The notes under the pieces were generated by a model. The model did no database searches and was not told where the DNA came from. It saw nothing but the letters and a program-made list of their open reading frames with translations. A DNA stretch of 64,000 bases from DATKFM01 sp963810485 (GTDB lineage Bacteria; Pseudomonadota; Alphaproteobacteria; Dongiales; Dongiaceae), in NCBI GenBank assembly GCA_963810485.1, contig CAWENQ010000003.1, positions 1 to 64,000 on the forward strand. Direction: 5' to 3'. Position 1 is the stretch's first letter, and each line of letters opens with the position of its first letter. Position numbers and translations under genes: made by a program. Of the stretch, positions 47,542-57,147 are shown in pieces.

Positions 47542-48915
47542 TCAGCTCAGCGCCGTTCGCACGAGATCGCCGCGATTGATCAGGAACTCCTCGATCGCCT
47601 GACATAGCTGCTCGGTTTCCGCCTCGGTGGTTTCGATCGACAGATTGCCCATGATGCGCCGCGAGATGATATTGCCCGGCCGCCAGCATATCGAGGTGGA
47701 ACAGCTTCTTCAGGTCGGCGATGGCCGGCCTCGCGGCCATGCTCGCCCTTGTCGAGATCGTCGGCGTTGCGGATCGGCCCGTCATGGAAATGGATGCCGA
47801 AGATCGAGCCGACGCCGGTCGCCTGCATCGGCACGCCATGCTTTCGGGCCAGCTCATTCAGCCGGTCGCGCAGCCTGTCGCCGAGGCTGTTCATGCGCTC
47901 CAGCCTGTCGGCCGACAGGACCTGCGTCAGCGCCGCGTGGCCCGCCGCCATCGCCAGCACATTGTTGTTGAAGGTGCCGCCATGCGGGAATAGGCATCGG
48001 CGCGGCGTGGATCGAACCGCGCCATCAGATCGGCGCGGCCGCCGAAGGCGCCGAAGCTCAGGCCGCCGCCGACATACTTGCCGAGCGTCATCAGATCGGG
48101 CTTCACGCCGATAGCGCGCCTGCACGCCGCCGATAGTCGAGCGCGCGAGGTCATGACCTCGTCGATGACCAACAGCACGCCATGCGTCGTCGGCAGGCGT
48201 CGCGCCAGGCCGGTGAGGAAGGCGGGATCGCCGGCAATCGCGCCGGCGCCGCCCTGCATCGGCTCGACGATGACGGCCGCCAGCCGGCTGGCATTGGCGG
48301 CGATGTCGCGGCGCGCCTTCGCGAGGTCGTTGTAGCTCGGAGGTGCATCCAGTCGAACTTCATGTTCAGCGGCGAGCCGCCATGGGTGAAATAGAGGATG
48401 CTGCCGTGATAGGCGCCGTCGAAGATCAGCACTGCATCCTTGCCGGTGATCGCGCGCGCGGTCGCCAGCGCCAGCAGGTTGGCCTCGGTGCCGGAATTGC
48501 AGAAGCGCAGCAGCTCCATCGCCGGGAAGCGCTTGCGGATTTCCTCCGCCAGCAGCGACCTCATGCTGGGTCGGCGCGCCGAGATTGATGCCGCCCGTCA
48601 GCGCGCCGGTCATCGCCTCGGCGATCACCGGATTGGAATGGCCGAACACGCCGGCGGTGTATTCATTGACGAAGTCGACATAGCTGTGGCCGTCGACATC
48701 GGTCAGGCGGCTGCCCTTGCCGCTGGCGATGTAGAGCGGGAAGGGCGAGAAATGCACGGTCGTGCGGGTGTTGCCGCCGGGCAGGGCGCCCTGGGCCAGC
48801 TTGCTCAGCCGCTGGCTCTCCGGATTGGCGGCGACTGTAGCGGTCTTCCGCTTCGCCGACGGCCGAGGGCAGATCCTGATTGCGGCGCCTGACCGCCGCG
48901 TTCGATGGCAGACAT
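47542..48915 (-). CDS. Class III aminotransferase (glutamate-1-semialdehyde aminomutase-like), frameshifted
   Basis: About 455 residues of a PLP fold-type I aminotransferase: ALPGGNTRTTVHFSPFPLYI, VDFVNEYTAGVFGHSNPVI, LLRFCNSGTEANLLALATAR (PLP phosphate contact), FDGAYHG, VIVEPMQG, LLVIDEVMTSR (Asp) and the PLP lysine in LMTLGKYVGGGLSFGAFGG. Many extra or missing bases, for example at 48142. Resembles GSA-type enzymes, but the context is catabolic rather than haem synthesis. ATG at 48915 with GAGGAAC upstream. Confidence 0.86.
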
Positions 48916-48938
48916 CCGGTGTTCCTCTCAAAAAAGTG

Positions 48939-48975
48939 GCGGGATCGGGCGACCTGTCCGGCTGCCCGATCCCGC
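48939..48975 (-). terminator. Rho-independent terminator after the binding-protein gene
   Basis: Perfect twelve-base stem GCGGGATCGGGC / GCCCGATCCCGC; on the minus strand it is followed by a T6 run. It ends the minus-strand binding-protein transcript before the aminotransferase gene. Confidence 0.85.
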
Positions 48976-49006
48976 GTCGAGAGACATTCATTAGCGGGCG
49001 ATAGCC

Positions 49007-50065
49007 TTACTGCGCCGCCCAGGCGTTGAACCGCTCGGTCGCGGCCGCCTGATGTTCGACCCAGAAGGCGTCGCTATAGACCGCCGCCCACGCCGCCTTG
49101 TCGGGCGACGTCGGCAGACTCGCCTTGATCTCCGCCGGCATCAGGTCGTAGGCGGCCAGCGTCGGCACGCCGTAGCTGAGGGTCTTCACCAGATCCGCCT
49201 GGGTTTCCGGGCGGGAATAGAACTCCAGCAGCTTCGCGGCCGCCGACGGATTCGGGCCGTTGGCGATCTGCACCCAGTAGTCGGTGCCGACCCAGAAGCC
49301 GGTATCCCAGGCGATCACCAGGTTGCGCTTGTTCTCCTTGGCCGCGCCGCTGACGCGGGCGTTGAAGTTGACGATCATGGCCACGTCGCCGGCCAGCAGG
49401 CGCTGCATGCCGTCGGCGGCGCTTTCCGCCCACAGGATGTTCGGCTTCAGCTCGTCGAGCTTCTTGAAGGCGCGGTCGAAGCCGGCCGGCTCTGCGAGGA
49501 CGCTTGTAGATGTCCTCCTTCTTCACGCCGTCGGCCATCAAGCGCGATCTCGATCATGATGCGCGCGTCCTTGTAGCCGCCGCGCTTGCCCGGCCACTTC
49601 TCGACGTCCCAGAAATCGGCCCAGCTCTTCGGCCCGTCCTTGATCTTGTCGCCGTCATAGGCCATCACCGTCGACCAGATGTCGGAGGCGATGCCGCAAT
49701 CGTGCGCGGCGTAGTCGATCTGCTTGTCGCGGCCGCCGAGCTTGTCCCAGTCGAGCTTGACGAAGGCGCCTTCGTCGCAGCCCTGGATCACCTGCGGGCT
49801 TTCGAAGGCGGCGAGGTCCCAGGTGATCTTGCCGGCCTCGATCTGGCTGGTGAGCTTGGCATATTCGCCGCCGAACTCTTCCTCGACGACCTTGATGCCG
49901 GTCTCCTTGGTGAAGGGTTCGAACAGGGCCTTGCGATAGGCGTCCTGCCAAACGCCGCCCCAGCCGACGACCACGACCTGTTCTTCGGCCTTTGCCGGCG
50001 GCGGCGTGGAAACGCCGATCGCCAACGCCAGCCCGAGCACGCCGCGTCAACAGATACCGCTTCAT
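49007..50065 (-). CDS. Extracellular solute-binding protein (PotD/PotF-like), frameshifted
   Basis: About 345 residues: signal peptide MKRYLL...LGLALAIGVSTPPPAKAEE, then the periplasmic-binding fold with VVVVGWGGVWQDAYRKALFE, FTKETGIKVVEEEFGGEY, KITWDLAAFESPQVIQGCDE, GMQRLLAGDVAMIVNFNARV and a C-terminal EHQAAATERFNAWAAQ. Shifts near 50040, 49545 and 49495. Polyamine-type binding proteins bind small cationic ligands, but the ligand here is not determined. ATG at 50065 with GGGAGG upstream. Confidence 0.87.
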
Positions 50066-50148
50066 TGTCAACCTCCCTTGGCCGCGGTTCAGGCGCATGC
50101 GTAGCCGCTTTCCGCAGATGTTCGGCGATTCAGCCCGCCGGTGCAGTA

Positions 50149-50160
50149 TTGTGATCACAA
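50149..50160. promoter_or_regulatory. Operator-like palindrome in the divergent promoter region
   Basis: Perfect TTGTGATCACAA between the minus-strand binding-protein gene and the plus-strand BKACE gene. The core matches the palindrome beside the GntR gene. A looser GTGAT...ATGATCGTG pair follows at 50165-50182. Confidence 0.55.
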
Positions 50161-50228
50161 GCACTGTGATGCTATGATCGTGAACAATGGCATGCGTGTC
50201 AACATGCACGGAGATGGGGAGGAGTACC

Positions 50229-51196
50229 ATGTCCGAGCAAGCCGGAAACGGCGGCGAAGGCCGGCCGCAAGGTGATCATCACCTGCGCGGTCACCGGTTC
50301 GGTCCATACGCCGACCATGACGCCCTATCTGCCGATCACGCCCGACGAGATCGCACGCGAATTCGATCGCCGCGGCGGAAGCCGGCGCCTCGATCATCCA
50401 TCTCCATGCCCGCGACCCGAAGGACGGGCAGGCCGACACCCGATCCCGACGTGTTCATGCAGTTCCTGCCGCGCATCAAGCAGAACTGCGACGCGGTCAT
50501 CAACATCACGACCGGCGGCTCGCTGGGCATGAGCATGGAGGATCGGCTGGCGGCGCCGTTGCGCGCCAAGCCGGAACTCTGCTCGCTCAACATGGGCTCG
50601 ATGAATTTCGGCATCTTCCACGTGACCGACAAGATCACCGACTGGAAGTATGACTGGGAGAAGCCCTATGTCGAGAAGACGCGCGACAATGATCGTCACC
50701 AACACCTTCGCGCAGATCGAGCGGTTCATCAAGGAGCTCGGCAAGGGCTGCGGCACGCGCTTCGAATGCGAATGCTACGATATCGGCCATCTCTACACGC
50801 TGGCGCATTTCCTCGACCGCAAGATGCTGCGAGCCGCCGCTGTTCGTGCAGACGCATCTTCGGCATCCTGGGCGGCATCGGCGCCGCATCCGGAGGATCT
50901 GATGCATATGCGCCGCACGGCCGACCGGCTGTTCGGCAAGGATTATCAATGGTCGATCCTGGCGGCCGGCCGGCATCAGATCAATCTGGCCACCATCGGC
51001 GCGACCATGGGCGGCAATGTGCGCGTCGGGCTGGAGGACAGCATCTATCTCGGTCCCGGCCGCTGGCGAAGAGCAATGCCGAGCAGGTGCACCAAGATCC
51101 GCAAGCATCCTGGAGGAACTGTCGCTGGAGATCGCCACGCCTGCCGAAGCCCGGCAGATGCTGAAGCTCAAGGGCGGCGACCAGGTGGCCTTCTGA
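50229..51196 (+). CDS. BKACE-family beta-keto acid cleavage enzyme (DUF849), frameshifted
   Basis: About 315 residues after bridging: VIITCAVTGSVHTPTMTPYL, PITPDEIA, then IIHLHARDPKDG, the zinc-binding HxH region, VINITTGGSLGMSMEDRLAA, NMGSMNFGIF and VRVGLEDSIYLGPG. BKACE enzymes cleave a beta-keto acid with acetyl-CoA to acetoacetate and a new acyl-CoA; substrates vary widely. Shifts near 50250, 50380, 50445, 50690, 50830, 50860 and 51065. ATG at 50229 follows GGGGAGGAG. Confidence 0.88.
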
Positions 51197-51203
51197 TATC
51201 GGA

Positions 51204-52637
51204 ATGACCACACCCACCCGCATTGAGGGCCGCTGCGTCTGGCTGCGCGAGGCGATTGCGCCCGGCGAGACCGACTGCGCCGCGCTTGCAAAACGACGCA
51301 GGGGCGGATGTCTGCATCGTCGGCGGCGGCCTTGCCGGGCTTGTGGACGGCGCTCGAACATCAAGGCGCGGAAGCCGTCAGCCGATGTGGCGATCGTCGA
51401 AGCGGACATCTGCGGCGGCGGCGCCAGCGGCCGCAATTCCGGCATGGTGCTTTCGCAATGGGCGAAGTTCGCGGCGCTGGAGGCTTTCTGCGGCACCGAG
51501 GGCGCGATCCGCCTGGGCCAGCGCTTTCGGCAACTCCGCCGACCGAACATCGAGGCGTTCTGCAGCGAGAACGGCATCGATGCGGAGTTCCGCCGCGACG
51601 GCTGGATCTGGGGCGCCACCTGCGCGAAGCATGTCGGCTCCTGGAACGGCATCCTGGCCGGCGCTGGCAAAGCACGATCTCCATCCCTTCCGGCCCGATC
51701 GAGCCCAGGAGATCGCCGAGCGATGACCGGCATCGCGGTCGTTCCTGTGCCGGCATCTACGATCCGACCGCGGCCACGATCCATCCCGGAAAGCTGGTGC
51801 GCGGCATGCGCCGCGTGGCGCTGTAGCGGGGCGTGCGGATCTTCGAGAATTCGCCGATGATCCGGCTGGAGCGCCGCGACACAACCGGTCGTGCGCACGG
51901 CAAAGGGATCGGTGACCGCCGGCCGCGTCGTGCTGACCATGAATGCCTGGTCGCTCGGCATTCCCGAACTGCGGCCGTCCATCCTGGTCATCGCCAGCGA
52001 CGACGCCGTGACCGAGCCGGTGCCGGAACTCCTGGAGCAAGCATCGGCTACAAGGCCAAGCCGCTGATGGGCGATTCCCAGACCTTCGTCACCGGCTTCC
52101 GCACCACCGGCAATCACCGGTTCAATCCCGGCATCACCGGCGGCATCATCGGTTTCGGCAGCATGAGCGGCCAGCGCTTCGAAGGCCGCTCGATCCGCGA
52201 GGACGTGATCCGCGATTGCGTGCGCCGCGGCCATCCGGCGCTGGCCGATCTGCCGTTCGCCGACAGCTGGTGCGGGCCGATCGACCGCACCCGGAGCGGC
52301 CTGCCGCTGTTCGGCGCGCTGCCGAACTGTCCGAACATGTTCTACGGCTATGGCTTCTCCGGCAACGGCGTTGCGACGACGCCGATCACCGGCCGCATCC
52401 TCGCCTCGCTGGCGCTGGACCATAGCGACGAATGGTCCCAGTGCGGGCTGGTGCGGCCGGTCGAGCGCTGGCTGCCGCCCGAACCGCATCCGCTATGTGG
52501 GCGCCCTCATGGTTCGCGCGGCGATCAAGCGGAAGGATCGGCTGGACCATTTGGGCCGCAAGCCAGGCGTGGTGGTTCGCGCCCTGGCGGGAATGGCGCC
52601 CGGCGGGATCACGACCTCGCGCATTGCCAAACGGTAG
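51204..52637 (+). CDS. FAD-dependent oxidoreductase (DAO family), frameshifted
   Basis: About 475 residues: FAD-binding ADVCIVGGGLAGLWTALE (GxGxxG), ADICGGGASGRNSGMVLSQW, GYKAKPLMGDSQTFVTGFRT, MFYGYGFSGNGVATTPITGR. The DAO family oxidises C-N bonds of amines and amino acids. Eight or more shifts from 51290 to 52490. The ATG at 51204 is 7 bases after the BKACE stop. Confidence 0.85.
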
Positions 52638-52666
52638 AGTTCAATACCAGGACACAGGAGGCCAGA

Positions 52667-53032
52667 ATGCCCAAAGCATTGCATTTCAAGCGCAGCGAGC
52701 TGCCGTTCATCCCCTGCAAGATGGAGGAGGGCGAGACCAAGATCGCCCGCGTCATCAACAAGGAGATCAGCCACAATATGGGCGGCGGCCTGGAGATGGG
52801 CGAGAATGTCTGCATCCACTGGACCACGCTCTATGACGAAATCCTGTTCATCCATGAAGGCAGCATGATCGTGCGCACCGATCAGGGCGAGTACGACTGC
52901 AAGGCCGGCGATATCGTCTGGCTGCCCGAAGGTGTCACGCTCGATTACGACATGACCGGCCGGAAATGCAGCTACTTCTATGCGCTCTATCCCTTCGACT
53001 GGGCGGCGCGCAACGGTATGAAAGAGCCATAA
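52667..53032 (+). CDS. Cupin-domain protein (EutQ-like)
   Basis: 121 residues, intact; from here to the right end the frames are clean. Cupin barrel with ICIHWTTLYDEILFIHEGS-type strand (CIHWTTLYDEILFIHEGSMI), then GDIVWLPEGVTLDYDMTGRK. Similar to EutQ/ethanolamine-utilisation cupins. ATG at 52667 follows ACAGGAGGCC. Role unknown. Confidence 0.78.
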   Translation: MPKALHFKRSELPFIPCKMEEGETKIARVINKEISHNMGGGLEMGENVCIHWTTLYDEILFIHEGSMIVRTDQGEYDCKAGDIVWLPEGVTLDYDMTGRKCSYFYALYPFDWAARNGMKEP

Positions 53033-53051
53033 GAAACAAAGGTATCATCAG

Positions 53052-53810
53052 ATGATCGATCTCACGGGCAAGATCGCCTTCGTCACCGGCGGCGGCCGGG
53101 GCATCGGTGCCGCCATCGTGCGCAAGATCGTGCAGGCCGGCGGTTCCGCTGTGCTGCATGACGTCAAGACCACGGGCGGCGCCAGCGAAGTGCAAAAGGA
53201 ATTGGGCGCCGATCGCTGCCATCTTGTCGCCGGGGATCTGGCGCAGGACGCTAGCGTGTTGGAGATTTGGCGGCAGGCGCTGGCTTGGCGCGGCAAGATT
53301 GACGTGCTGGTCAACAATGCAGGCATCTATGAATCGGCGGATGTGGACCACGAGTTCGAGGCCTGGTCTCGTTCCTGGCATCGCACGCTGCAGATCAATC
53401 TGGTCGCGCCCGGGCATTTCTGCCGCGAGGCCATCAAGCATTTCCGCGGCCGCGGCGGCGGCATCATCGTCAATCTGGCCAGCCGTGCCGCCTTTCGCGG
53501 GGATGACGCGGATTACATGCACTATGCCGCGTCGAAAGCCGGCGTTGTGGCGATGACCCGCACTATTGCCCGCCATTTCGGGCGGCAGGGCATCACCGCC
53601 TTCGCCATCGCGCCCGGCTTCGTGCGAACCAGCTTGAATCAGGATTTCTTCGACAAATTCGGAGTCGATGCCGCGGCCAAGGATATTCCTTTGGGCGAGA
53701 TCGCCGAGCCCGAGGATATCGCCAACACGGTGGCTTTCCTGGCGTCGGGGTTGGCGCGCCATGCGACCGGCACGACCATCGATATCAACGGCGCCAGTTA
53801 CGTCCGCTGA
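53052..53810 (+). CDS. Short-chain dehydrogenase/reductase
   Basis: 252 residues of the classical SDR family: FVTGGGRGIGAAIVRKIV cofactor loop, VLVNNAGIYESADVD, IIVNLASRAAF (catalytic Ser), YMHYAASKAGV (Tyr, Lys). Probably oxidises a secondary alcohol to a ketone in the catabolic island. ATG at 53052. Confidence 0.9.
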   Translation: MIDLTGKIAFVTGGGRGIGAAIVRKIVQAGGSAVLHDVKTTGGASEVQKELGADRCHLVAGDLAQDASVLEIWRQALAWRGKIDVLVNNAGIYESADVDHEFEAWSRSWHRTLQINLVAPGHFCREAIKHFRGRGGGIIVNLASRAAFRGDDADYMHYAASKAGVVAMTRTIARHFGRQGITAFAIAPGFVRTSLNQDFFDKFGVDAAAKDIPLGEIAEPEDIANTVAFLASGLARHATGTTIDINGASYVR

Positions 53811-53823
53811 CGGACGGCGCGAC

Positions 53824-55254
53824 ATGCGGGACGCGGTCAAGCTGTTCATTGCCGGCGAGTGGCGAGCCGGGGGTGCCGGCGAGCGGGAGGTGATCGATCC
53901 CGGCACGGGGCAGGCCTCCGGCCGCGTCGGCCTTGCCAACGAAGCGGATATCGACCGCGCCGTTGCGGCAGCGGAGCGTGCGCGCAAGTCGTGGCGGGAT
54001 ACGCCGGCAATCGATCGGGGCGCGATCCTGATCAAAGCGGCGGGCCTGTTGCGTGAGCGCGCCGGCGATATCGCCCGCGGCCTGACGCTGGAGCAGGGCA
54101 AGACGCTCGCGGAATCATCCGGCGAGATCAATCGCGCCATCGAGACATTGACTTGGAATGGCGAGGAGGCGCCGCGCATCGGCGGGCGATCCCTGCCGGG
54201 ACGCGCGCGGAATTCCAGCCGGATGCTGGTGCCCGCGCCCATCGGCGTGGTGGCGGCCTTCACGGCGTGGAACTTCCCGGCGGTGCTGACGACTCGCAAG
54301 CTGGGTGCGGCGCTGGCCGCCGGTTGCCCCGTCGTGCTCAAGGCGGCGGAGGAGGCGCCCTATACCGCGGCGGCGATCGTACAGGCGCTGGCAGATGCGG
54401 GCGCGCCTGATGGCGTGATCAATCTGCTGTTCGGCGATCCGCCTGTGGTGGCGGGCCGGCTGTTGAAGGCACCGGAAGTTCGCAAGGTTACTTTCACCGG
54501 ATCGACACGCGTCGGCAAGGAACTGGCACGGCTTGCGGCCGAAGATCTCAAGCGCTGCACCTTCGAACTGGGCGGCCATGCGCCTGTCATCGTCTGTGCC
54601 GACGGCAATGTCGAGGCGGCGGTAACCGCAACAATGGCGTTCAAGTTCACATCGGCCGGTCAATCCTGTATCGCGCCGAGCCGGTTCTACATCCACAAAT
54701 CGCGCATGCAGGAGTTTGCCGGCAAATTCACGGCTGCGGCCCGCGCGCTGAAGGTGGGCAATGGTACGGAGGCCGGCATGCAGATGGGCTCGCTGGCCAA
54801 TGAGCGCCGGCTGGCGGCAATGGAGCGCTATACCGGCGATGCCGTGGCGCTCGGCGGAGAGGTGACGACCGGCGGCGCACGGCTGGACCGGCCGGGATAT
54901 TTCTGGCCGCCGACGGTGCTGGTGTCGGTGCCTGATCGCGCGGCTGTCATGCAGGAGGAGCCGTTCGGTCCGATCGCGCCGATGGCATCGTTCGAGGATC
55001 TGGACGAAGTGATCGCCCGAGCCAATGCCGTGCCCTATGGCTTCGCCGCCTATCTTTTCACGCAGTCGCTGACAACGGCGGCGAAGTTCGTGAACGAGAT
55101 CGAGGCGGGCAATATCGGAATCAACCAGATGAGCCCGTCCTTGCCGGATGCACCGGTGGGCGGCCTCAAGGACAGCGGCTACGGCTATGAAGGCGGCCGC
55201 GAAGGCATCGAGGCCTTCCTGCATTTCAAACTGGTAAGCGAGACGCGGCTTTAG
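53824..55254 (+). CDS. NAD(P)-dependent aldehyde dehydrogenase
   Basis: 476 residues, succinate-semialdehyde-dehydrogenase-like. PIGVVAAFTAWNFPAVLTTR cofactor region, VTFTGSTRVGKEL, catalytic Glu in FELGGHAPVIV, catalytic Cys in GQSCIAPSRFY, EEPFGPIAPM. It can oxidise the aldehyde produced by the island's aminotransferase or oxidoreductase. ATG at 53824, 13 bases after the SDR stop. Confidence 0.93.
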   Translation: MRDAVKLFIAGEWRAGGAGEREVIDPGTGQASGRVGLANEADIDRAVAAAERARKSWRDTPAIDRGAILIKAAGLLRERAGDIARGLTLEQGKTLAESSGEINRAIETLTWNGEEAPRIGGRSLPGRARNSSRMLVPAPIGVVAAFTAWNFPAVLTTRKLGAALAAGCPVVLKAAEEAPYTAAAIVQALADAGAPDGVINLLFGDPPVVAGRLLKAPEVRKVTFTGSTRVGKELARLAAEDLKRCTFELGGHAPVIVCADGNVEAAVTATMAFKFTSAGQSCIAPSRFYIHKSRMQEFAGKFTAAARALKVGNGTEAGMQMGSLANERRLAAMERYTGDAVALGGEVTTGGARLDRPGYFWPPTVLVSVPDRAAVMQEEPFGPIAPMASFEDLDEVIARANAVPYGFAAYLFTQSLTTAAKFVNEIEAGNIGINQMSPSLPDAPVGGLKDSGYGYEGGREGIEAFLHFKLVSETRL

Positions 55255-55335
55255 GATTAACATACCGGGTCTTTGCGCCCGCTGAAGCGCCGCTGATACC
55301 GTTCATTCGCGCGGCTTGAATCTCCAAGAGGCGAA

Positions 55336-56538
55336 ATGGCGGATTTCACTATCAGAGCAATACGCCGTATAGACGGCACGACCATTGACGTGGCGATCAA
55401 ACACGGTCGCATTGCCGCATTCACGCCGACGGCCAGAGGGGCAGCATCTGGCGGTGATATCGACGGCCGCGGTCATGTTCTCCTGCCGCCGCTGGTCGAG
55501 AGCCATGTGCATCTGGACAAGACCCTCTGGGGCGAGCCTTGGCGGCCTAACAGCGCCGGACCGACACTCAAGGATTACATCGCCAATGAGCGCCGCATCC
55601 TGGCCACCGTCACCACGCCGATCCGCAGGCGCGCGGGTGCGCTTCTGGAGCATTGCATCGCCCAGGGTTCATTGCACTTCCGTTCCCATATCGATATCGC
55701 GCCCGATATCGGCGTGAAGCATGTGCAGGCGATGCTGGAGCTGCGCGCCGCCTATGGCGATGTCGTCGACATGCAGTTCGTCGCTTTTCCGCAGACCGGA
55801 TTGCTGACGGCGCCCGGTACGGCGGAGCTGATTGAAGAATTGCTGAAGCTGGGAGTGGAGACCGTGGGCGGCATTGATCCCCAGGGGATCGACGGCGATG
55901 TCCTCGGCCAGCTTCGCGTCGTGTTCGGTCTCGCGGAACGCTACGATCGGGGCGTCGATATCCATCTGCATGACCGCGGCGAAGTCGGCATCGCGCAGGT
56001 AGAGCAGATCGCCGAGTTCACGGCGGCATCCGGCCTAAAGGGGCGCGTGATGATCAGCCACGCCTATTGCCTGGGTATGGCCACGCCGGCACGGATGGAG
56101 TTGGTGGGCCGGCGGCTGGCGGACCTCGGCATTTCCCTGATGACGTCGGCGCCGGCGGATACCACGGTGCCGCCGGTGGCGGCGTTGCGCGCGATGAGCG
56201 TCAATATCTGCTGCGGCTCCGACGGCATCCGCGATGCCTGGTCGCCGATGGGCAATGGCGACATGCTGGAGAGGGCGATGCTGCTGGCCTATCGCTTCGA
56301 TTGGGGCAAGGACGAGGAACTGCGTCAGGCGCTGGATGCCGCGACGTCAGCCGGCGCGAAAGCACTGGGGCTGGAGGATTACGGCCTCGAAGTCGGCGGG
56401 CCAGCAGATTTTGTATTAGTGAAGGCGGAGAATGTTGCCGATGCAGTCGTGCGGCGACCACATGAACGGGTGGTCGTCAAAGGCGGCAACGTTATTGCCC
56501 GCGATGGCGTGTTTCTAGAGAGCCGGCTGAGTCCGTAG
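55336..56538 (+). CDS. Amidohydrolase (cytosine-deaminase-like family)
   Basis: 400 residues. Metal-binding ESHVHLDKTLWG (HxH), FRSHIDIAPD, VDIHLHDRGEVG, ISHAYCLGMA and CCGSDGIRDAWSPMGNGDML (Asp), the layout of the cytosine deaminase/atrazine-hydrolase-like amidohydrolases. Likely hydrolyses a C-N bond of a cyclic amine or amide; exact substrate unknown. ATG at 55336. It closes the catabolic run. Confidence 0.9.
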   Translation: MADFTIRAIRRIDGTTIDVAIKHGRIAAFTPTARGAASGGDIDGRGHVLLPPLVESHVHLDKTLWGEPWRPNSAGPTLKDYIANERRILATVTTPIRRRAGALLEHCIAQGSLHFRSHIDIAPDIGVKHVQAMLELRAAYGDVVDMQFVAFPQTGLLTAPGTAELIEELLKLGVETVGGIDPQGIDGDVLGQLRVVFGLAERYDRGVDIHLHDRGEVGIAQVEQIAEFTAASGLKGRVMISHAYCLGMATPARMELVGRRLADLGISLMTSAPADTTVPPVAALRAMSVNICCGSDGIRDAWSPMGNGDMLERAMLLAYRFDWGKDEELRQALDAATSAGAKALGLEDYGLEVGGPADFVLVKAENVADAVVRRPHERVVVKGGNVIARDGVFLESRLSP

Positions 56539-56582
56539 AGCCGTCGCTCACCATTGATTCCGGACGAGTTTGCCGAATTGTC

Positions 56583-57071
56583 ATGCAATCGAGCCCTGAC
56601 GATGCCATCTATCACGAACCCATGAGGGGGCTCGCGCGCTTGCTCCTGTTCTTGGCAGGCTTGGTGCCCTTTCTCGCGCCCTACGAGCTTCTCATCAGGC
56701 CGGGTGTCCCCGTCTTTAGACTCGGCATGATTCCACTCTGGGTGATCGCGATCGGCGCGACATGCATTGGCACCGTGCTGCTAGCCGGGGCGGTGCTTGG
56801 TTTCACCAAAACTGTTCATTTTGAACTTCAGCGTCGCCTCGTGATTGTGCGAGCTGACGGCATCCTTGGATTGTCCCATGTCAGGACCTATGCCTTCGAA
56901 CGGCTGGGCATGCCGGGCGTGCGTAGAGACGACTCCTCCGAAGGCCCACCGGACTACCGACTGGAAATTCCAGTCGCGGGGCGCCGACGGCCAATGGAGA
57001 TCGCCGTGTTCAAGACGGAAGCGGAAGCGACCACGCAAGCGGATCGCCTGCGAATAATTCTGGAGTTGTGA
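56583..57071 (+). CDS. Small membrane protein of unknown function
   Basis: 162 residues with two membrane segments (RLLLFLAGLVPFLAPYELLI, PLWVIAIGATCIGTVLLAGA) and a short cytosolic domain containing FELQRRLVIVRADGILGLSH. The pattern resembles small PH-like membrane proteins, but no certain family is recognised. Confidence 0.65.
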   Translation: MQSSPDDAIYHEPMRGLARLLLFLAGLVPFLAPYELLIRPGVPVFRLGMIPLWVIAIGATCIGTVLLAGAVLGFTKTVHFELQRRLVIVRADGILGLSHVRTYAFERLGMPGVRRDDSSEGPPDYRLEIPVAGRRRPMEIAVFKTEAEATTQADRLRIILEL

Positions 57072-57147
57072 CGGCGCTTGCGCCGCGACGGCGGGGCTTG
57101 CAATCTGTCGGCCAGAACCCGGTGCGATTCCCGAATGAGGAAACCAT

